NCBI GenBank assembly: GCA_963696505.1
Contig: CAVOKN010000025.1
Location: 99,032-163,031 of the forward strand
From: CAVOKN01 sp963696505
GTDB taxonomy: Bacteria; Pseudomonadota; Gammaproteobacteria; Burkholderiales; Rhodocyclaceae
DNA length: 64,000 nt
Reading direction: 5' to 3'
Each line of letters starts with the position of its first letter. Position 1 is the first letter of the stretch. This document shows positions 63,795-64,000 of this stretch, piece by piece. A program made the translations under genes and the position numbers. The notes beneath the pieces are model-generated. The model was given only the letters and a program-made list of their open reading frames with translations. It made no database searches and had not been told where the DNA came from.

Positions 63795-64000
63795 ATGAAT
63801 ACCAACAAATTGACAACTCAGAACGTGCTAGATGGTTACGACGCCGTCTGTGCCCTTTATCCTTACATTCCTTCCCTTAGCCACTGGCGTGCCTGGGAAT
63901 ATGCGGCCTACCAGAAATACCGCCTCGACGGCCGGATCCTCGAACTCGGATGTGGAGACGGACGCTACTTCCGCCTGATCTGGCCGCAGGCGATCAGTGA
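63795..64000 (+). CDS. SAM-dependent methyltransferase, 5' part
   Basis: The first 68 codons before the window end. RILELGCGDGRYFRLIWPQA is motif I of class I methyltransferases. Probably another O-antigen modification enzyme, given its position. ATG 63795 is the only good start nearby. Confidence 0.75.
   Translation, partial: MNTNKLTTQNVLDGYDAVCALYPYIPSLSHWRAWEYAAYQKYRLDGRILELGCGDGRYFRLIWPQAIS

Noticed and set aside
1..64000. tRNA, rRNA, reverse transcriptase or diversity-generating retroelement
   Set aside because: Looked for cloverleaf-like stretches, RT motifs and template repeats by eye and saw none. A tRNAscan or HMM search would settle this.

Overview
High-GC DNA, almost certainly from a betaproteobacterium (Rhodocyclales-like; inferred from the pel, waa and CRISPR gene content and the dispersed GTAGGGCGG hairpins, not from a marker gene). 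The window is built from cell-surface polysaccharide loci that have been invaded by defence genes and mobile elements.

1-11.1 kb: the Pel exopolysaccharide operon on the + strand. The tail of a sugar-nucleotide epimerase (PelX/GalE type) is followed by pelA, pelB, pelC, pelD, pelE and pelF, mostly with overlapping start/stop codons. The last gene, pelG, is not next to pelF; it lies at 32.5 kb.

11.1-32.5 kb: a 21.4-kb block separating pelF from pelG. It holds a secreted rhodanese and a decayed type III-B (Cmr) CRISPR locus: an SSO2081/NE0113-type ring nuclease, a DUF2130 protein, cas6 with an in-frame stop, cmr1 with a frameshift, a gutted cas10, an intact cmr3, cmr4 without its 3' end, no cmr5, the 3' part of cmr6, and an intact Csm6-like CARF-HEPN effector (TIGR02710). 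Four toxin-antitoxin-like pairs are interleaved: VapBC, antitoxin/PIN, small ORF/nucleotidyltransferase and MNT/HEPN. In cas10, a diverged 773-bp copy of the DUF2130-cas6 junction replaces the whole middle of the gene, and both joints are in frame. An IS1595-type element and an IS607 tnpB remnant sit where the end of cmr4, all of cmr5 and the start of cmr6 should be. A short CRISPR array (three full repeats) has its leader side cut off by an ISAzo13 transposase remnant. The block ends with a Uma2 gene and a complete polar amino-acid ABC transporter.

32.5-44.4 kb: pelG with a membrane-anchored TIR protein directly behind it, then LPS core genes waaA and waaC (- strand) and a WaaE-like glycosyltransferase (+ strand). 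Between waaC and waaE sit a DruA-like/DDE transposase unit and an IS21-type element with istA, istB and two accessory ORFs.

44.4-48.1 kb: a complete IS607 element (serine recombinase, small Cys-containing ORF, full-length TnpB), the parent type of the remnant at 22.7 kb, followed by two Uma2 genes, one of them frameshifted.

48.3-64 kb: surface glycan genes. A three-gene, gtr-like membrane glycosylation cassette (- strand) is followed by an ABC-transporter-dependent O-antigen cluster (+ strand): wzm1, wzt1, a methyltransferase with a coiled coil, a double glycosyltransferase, two more glycosyltransferases, wzm2, wzt2 and the start of another methyltransferase. From 47.9 to 58.4 kb, 13 reading-frame breaks occur and every one is a single extra base, so sequence error must be excluded before these genes are called dead.
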